The notes beneath the pieces are model-generated. The model was given only the letters and a program-made list of their open reading frames with translations. It was not told the DNA's origin and ran no database searches. A stretch of DNA of 15,948 bases, taken from Acidobacteriaceae bacterium. GTDB taxonomy: Bacteria; Acidobacteriota; Terriglobia; Terriglobales; Acidobacteriaceae. Both the position numbers and the translations under genes were made by a program. The stretch lies in the NCBI GenBank assembly GCA_003164255.1, contig PLST01000009.1:1-15948 (forward strand), read 5' to 3'. Shown piece after piece: positions 14,066 to 15,948 of this stretch; position 1 is the stretch's first letter, and the number at the start of each line of letters is the position of its first letter.

Positions 14066-15113
14066 GATGAAGAGCTTGTTGTTGGCCTTGGGATGGCTGG
14101 TACTCATTTCAGCGTTGCATTCCTATTTGAACGTGAATTGGGTTGCCGTTCTGAACAACTATCGTCCGATCGAGAAGCGCAGGATTACCGTTGCCTACAT
14201 CCCCGTCACCTGCCAGCTCACCTGCCCGGTAACGGACTACATTTCAAAATACTCTCAATCGGGCGAGGAGTTTCTGCCTCTCATGTTCGAGGGTTTTCCC
14301 GAGATGAAGGAAGCGCTCATTTCCAACCGTGTGCAAGCCGCCTTCATCGTAGCTCCAATGGCGCTTGCGCTCAAGGCGCAGGGAGTTCCAATCAAAATTG
14401 TCTACCTGGGACACCGCTACGGGAGCGCCGTCGTGGTTCAAAAGGACGGCCCCATCAAAACATTCGCGGATATGCGTGGCCATACGATTGCGATACCGAG
14501 CCGCTTTTCCGACGAGCGACTGCTTATCTTCCGCGCCATGAAGGTGTGGGGCATCAAGCCCGGCGAAATCAAAATGGTAGAGATGGCGCCGCCGGATGTT
14601 TCCGGTGCGCTTCAGGCACATGCGATAGACGCTTTTGTGATGGCTGAGCCGTTTCCATCCCAAGCGGAGATGGGAGGTTACGGCAGGGTCCTTTTTGAGG
14701 CACGAGAGTACTGGCCGGACTACATGTCGTGCATCCTTGTGGTACGGCAGGATCTGATCGACAACCGTCCGGAAGTAGTCCAGGTCTTAGTCGATGGCAT
14801 CGCGCGATCCGGTCTCTGGCTCAATACCAGCAAGCCTCATCGTGAAGATGCCGCCGATTTCGTGGGCCGCCTCTACTTCAATCAGAAGCCTGCGCTGCTT
14901 CGATGGGCGCTCACCAATCCGATGGATCGCGTTATGTACGAACCCCTCGCTCCACGCAAAGCCGACTTCGATATGGTGCGCGATCTAATGATCGAAACGG
15001 GGGTTCTGGACAAGAAACTCGAGTTCGGCGAGTACACCGATACACGCTTCTCCGACAAGGCGAGCACCCAGACGCCGTGGAGATATGAGGCAGGCACAGC
15101 GACAGCGAGATAG
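14055..15113 (+). CDS. ABC substrate-binding protein, membrane-anchored, CxxxC
   Basis: This 352-residue protein is of the SsuA/NrtA/THI5-like (NMT1) fold. A hydrophobic N-terminal segment (about residues 7-23) has no lipobox cysteine and no clear cleavage site, so it is probably an uncleaved membrane anchor facing the periplasm. The first strand and loop after it read ITVAYIPVTCQLTCPVTDYI, placing C53 and C57 where this fold usually contacts its ligand. The domain continues with PEMKEALISNRVQAAFIVAP, VVVQKDGPIKTFADMRG, and HAIDAFVMAEPFPSQAEMGG. A third cysteine lies in YMSCILVV. The paired cysteines suggest binding of a thiophilic metal or metal complex, which is an inference. The ATG at 14055 follows a G-rich ribosome binding site and overlaps permease 2; a second ATG is at 14067. 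Confidence 0.88.
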   Translation: MSLKMKSLLLALGWLVLISALHSYLNVNWVAVLNNYRPIEKRRITVAYIPVTCQLTCPVTDYISKYSQSGEEFLPLMFEGFPEMKEALISNRVQAAFIVAPMALALKAQGVPIKIVYLGHRYGSAVVVQKDGPIKTFADMRGHTIAIPSRFSDERLLIFRAMKVWGIKPGEIKMVEMAPPDVSGALQAHAIDAFVMAEPFPSQAEMGGYGRVLFEAREYWPDYMSCILVVRQDLIDNRPEVVQVLVDGIARSGLWLNTSKPHREDAADFVGRLYFNQKPALLRWALTNPMDRVMYEPLAPRKADFDMVRDLMIETGVLDKKLEFGEYTDTRFSDKASTQTPWRYEAGTATAR

Positions 15114-15151
15114 TTACTCATTTACACCGACGGGATATCCTCAGGAGGCAT

Positions 15152-15442
15152 ATGTTTCGCAGACGTTTTCTTCAAATAATTGCCCTTGCCAGTACCGGCC
15201 TTGCTCCTTTGTCAGCCATCGAAGCTAGAGCAAGCAAGACCGCGATCTATCGTGTCAAAGGATTCAGCTGCATCACTTGCGCCACCGGCCTTGATACCAT
15301 GCTCCTTCAACAAAGGGGTATAAGGTCGAGCAAATCGATCTACCCGGACTGCAAAGTGACGGTAGTGTTCGATCCCGACCAGATCGCCGAGGAAGCCATC
15401 GTAACATTCATCGCTGGTCTGGGCTTTACTGTAGAGGGGTAA
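15152..15442 (+). CDS. Tat-exported single-domain HMA (MerP-like) protein
   Basis: This 96-residue protein starts with FRRRFLQIIALASTGLAPLS, a twin-arginine type signal (RRxFLQ followed by a hydrophobic core). Cleavage is probably after the AxA in IEARA (about residue 27), giving a periplasmic domain of about 69 residues. That domain has the heavy-metal-associated fold: YRVKGFSCITCATGLDTML with C40 and C43 (GxxCxxC), then KVTVVFDPDQIAEEAIVTFI and GLGFTVEG. MerP and copper chaperones use this motif to bind Hg(II) or Cu(I). C67 is an extra cysteine in the middle strand. AGGAGG precedes the ATG, 38 bases after the substrate-binding gene, so it is most likely the last gene of the operon. It would deliver metal to, or receive it from, the transporter. 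The exact metal is unknown. Confidence 0.82.
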   Translation: MFRRRFLQIIALASTGLAPLSAIEARASKTAIYRVKGFSCITCATGLDTMLLQQRGIRSSKSIYPDCKVTVVFDPDQIAEEAIVTFIAGLGFTVEG

Positions 15443-15485
15443 CGCTGGGCCTGTGTTGGAAGAGAGTCGGTTTCGCACTCGGACC

Positions 15486-15506
15486 GGATTCGTGCATAAC
15501 GAATCC
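15486..15506 (+). terminator. Hairpin after the transporter operon
   Basis: GGATTCGT (15486-15493), GCATA, ACGAATCC (15499-15506) is a perfect 8-bp stem 44 bases after the HMA gene stop. It is followed by CAGGGTTTTG, a weak T run. It probably ends the operon transcript or stabilises its 3' end. A second, weaker stem (GAGCC/GGCTC) follows at about 15520-15533. No gene is supported in 15443-15657. Confidence 0.5.
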
Positions 15507-15657
15507 CAGGGTTTTGTGAGCCCTCCGGCTCGCGCACGGGTTCACACAGGCAAAGAAAAGGCAGACCCGATCAGAGCGAGCAGAGAACTCGCTGCAAACC
15601 GCGCTCAGTCACGACGCAATCGTTACGGAGTTGGTCTCGGTGCCAACCATAGAACGT

Positions 15658-15840
15658 TTATAAATAAAGCCGGCTAAAGAAACGGGATCTTGACGCTGAT
15701 CGGGGATTGCCCACTACTTTCTGAAGGGCAGAGGCCAGATCCTCGGGGTGAAAGCCAAACGGTCCGGGCTTGCTCTTATAAAGGACACGACCATGGGGCG
15801 CGATCGGATAGAGGCGGTCGGGCCAGCCGGTATAGGCAAT
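15658..15840 (-). pseudogene. Deiodinase-like thioredoxin-fold protein, C-terminal remnant
   Basis: On the minus strand, upstream to downstream, the frame reads AYTGWPDRLYPIAPHGRVLY, then KSKPGPFGFHPEDLASALQK, to a TAA at 15658-15660. The order WPxRxY, a glycine-turn strand ending in xxYKxxPGPFGF, and a closing helix PEDLxxxL matches the C-terminal third of iodothyronine-deiodinase-like proteins, a thioredoxin-fold family in which some members carry selenocysteine. The catalytic N-terminal part is missing: similarity stops near 15840 and a stop codon follows at 15883-15885 in the same frame. It is therefore a fragment, oriented against the transporter operon. The identification rests on a short stretch. 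Confidence 0.5.
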
Positions 15841-15854
15841 CGATCCAACATGAA

Positions 15855-15909
15855 CCCAAGTAGATAATATATCAGGTATATATTATACTTGCGAGTATTC
15901 TCACTTGGG
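15855..15909. repeat. Nested inverted repeat with AT-rich core
   Basis: CCCAAGT (15855-15861) pairs with ACTTGGG (15903-15909). Inside it ATAATATAT (15864-15872) pairs perfectly with ATATATTAT (15878-15886) across five bases. The AT-rich core stands out from its GC-richer surroundings and lies about 15 bases beyond where the deiodinase-like similarity ends. It could be a small insertion, a recombination site or an operator. The last 40 bases of the window show no gene. Confidence 0.55.
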
Positions 15910-15948
15910 CGAGGTGGAAATGCCACAATTTCGGCCAATTCAGCAGTC

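Noticed and set aside
15453..15677. 74-codon plus-strand frame after the HMA gene
   Set aside because: It runs through the 15486-15506 hairpin, is Arg-rich, and overlaps the end of the deiodinase-like remnant on the other strand.

Overview
The window looks like accessory chromosomal DNA of a Gram-negative, soil- or sediment-type bacterium. GC content is moderate to fairly high by eye. Acidobacteriota is a reasonable guess from gene style (a FliA/WhiG-type sigma factor, a HipA remnant, a tauABC/nrt-like transporter with unusual cysteine proteins), but no marker gene fixes the taxon. Fragments of genes lie beside intact operons, which suggests a region of repeated insertion and decay.

Left part (1-3735): the 3' end of a hipA-type toxin gene, an unknown multi-pass membrane protein, a 5'-truncated C5-cytosine DNA methyltransferase that keeps only its target-recognition repeats and last catalytic motif, a convergent terminator, and a minus-strand FliA/WhiG-family sigma factor with a repeat-rich upstream region.

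Middle part (3736-8671): a Tn7-like transposition module. A recognisable end (TGT, five bases, then GACAAATTAGTT, followed by 20-bp-spaced TnsB-type sites) starts at 3736. It is followed by tnsA, tnsB and tnsC, coupled by ATGA overlaps. The TnsA and TnsB catalytic residues are all present with Tn7-like spacing. tnsC is broken by a single-base frameshift after Walker B, and no tnsD/tniQ or tnsE is recognisable, so the element is probably immobile as it stands. Bases 8263-8671 are unassigned.

Right part (8672-15442): a possible sensor-kinase 3' relic, a NarL/FixJ response regulator, a cysteine-rich IscU/NifU-like protein coupled by a TTGA overlap to a DsrE-family protein with a CCDHCC motif, a small heptad-repeat coiled-coil protein, and then a tight operon: permease, ATPase, second permease, membrane-anchored substrate-binding protein with a CxxxC motif, and a Tat-exported single-domain HMA (MerP-like) protein with CxxC. 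The thiol content points to handling of a thiophilic metal, an organometal or a reduced sulfur/selenium compound. The Sao families (DsrE-related SaoD and associated ABC proteins) are the nearest described association I recall. This is the best candidate here for a poorly described system, and by position it may be cargo of the Tn7-like element.

Right edge (15443-15948): a hairpin after the operon, a minus-strand remnant of a deiodinase-like thioredoxin-fold protein, and a nested AT-rich palindrome near where that similarity breaks off.
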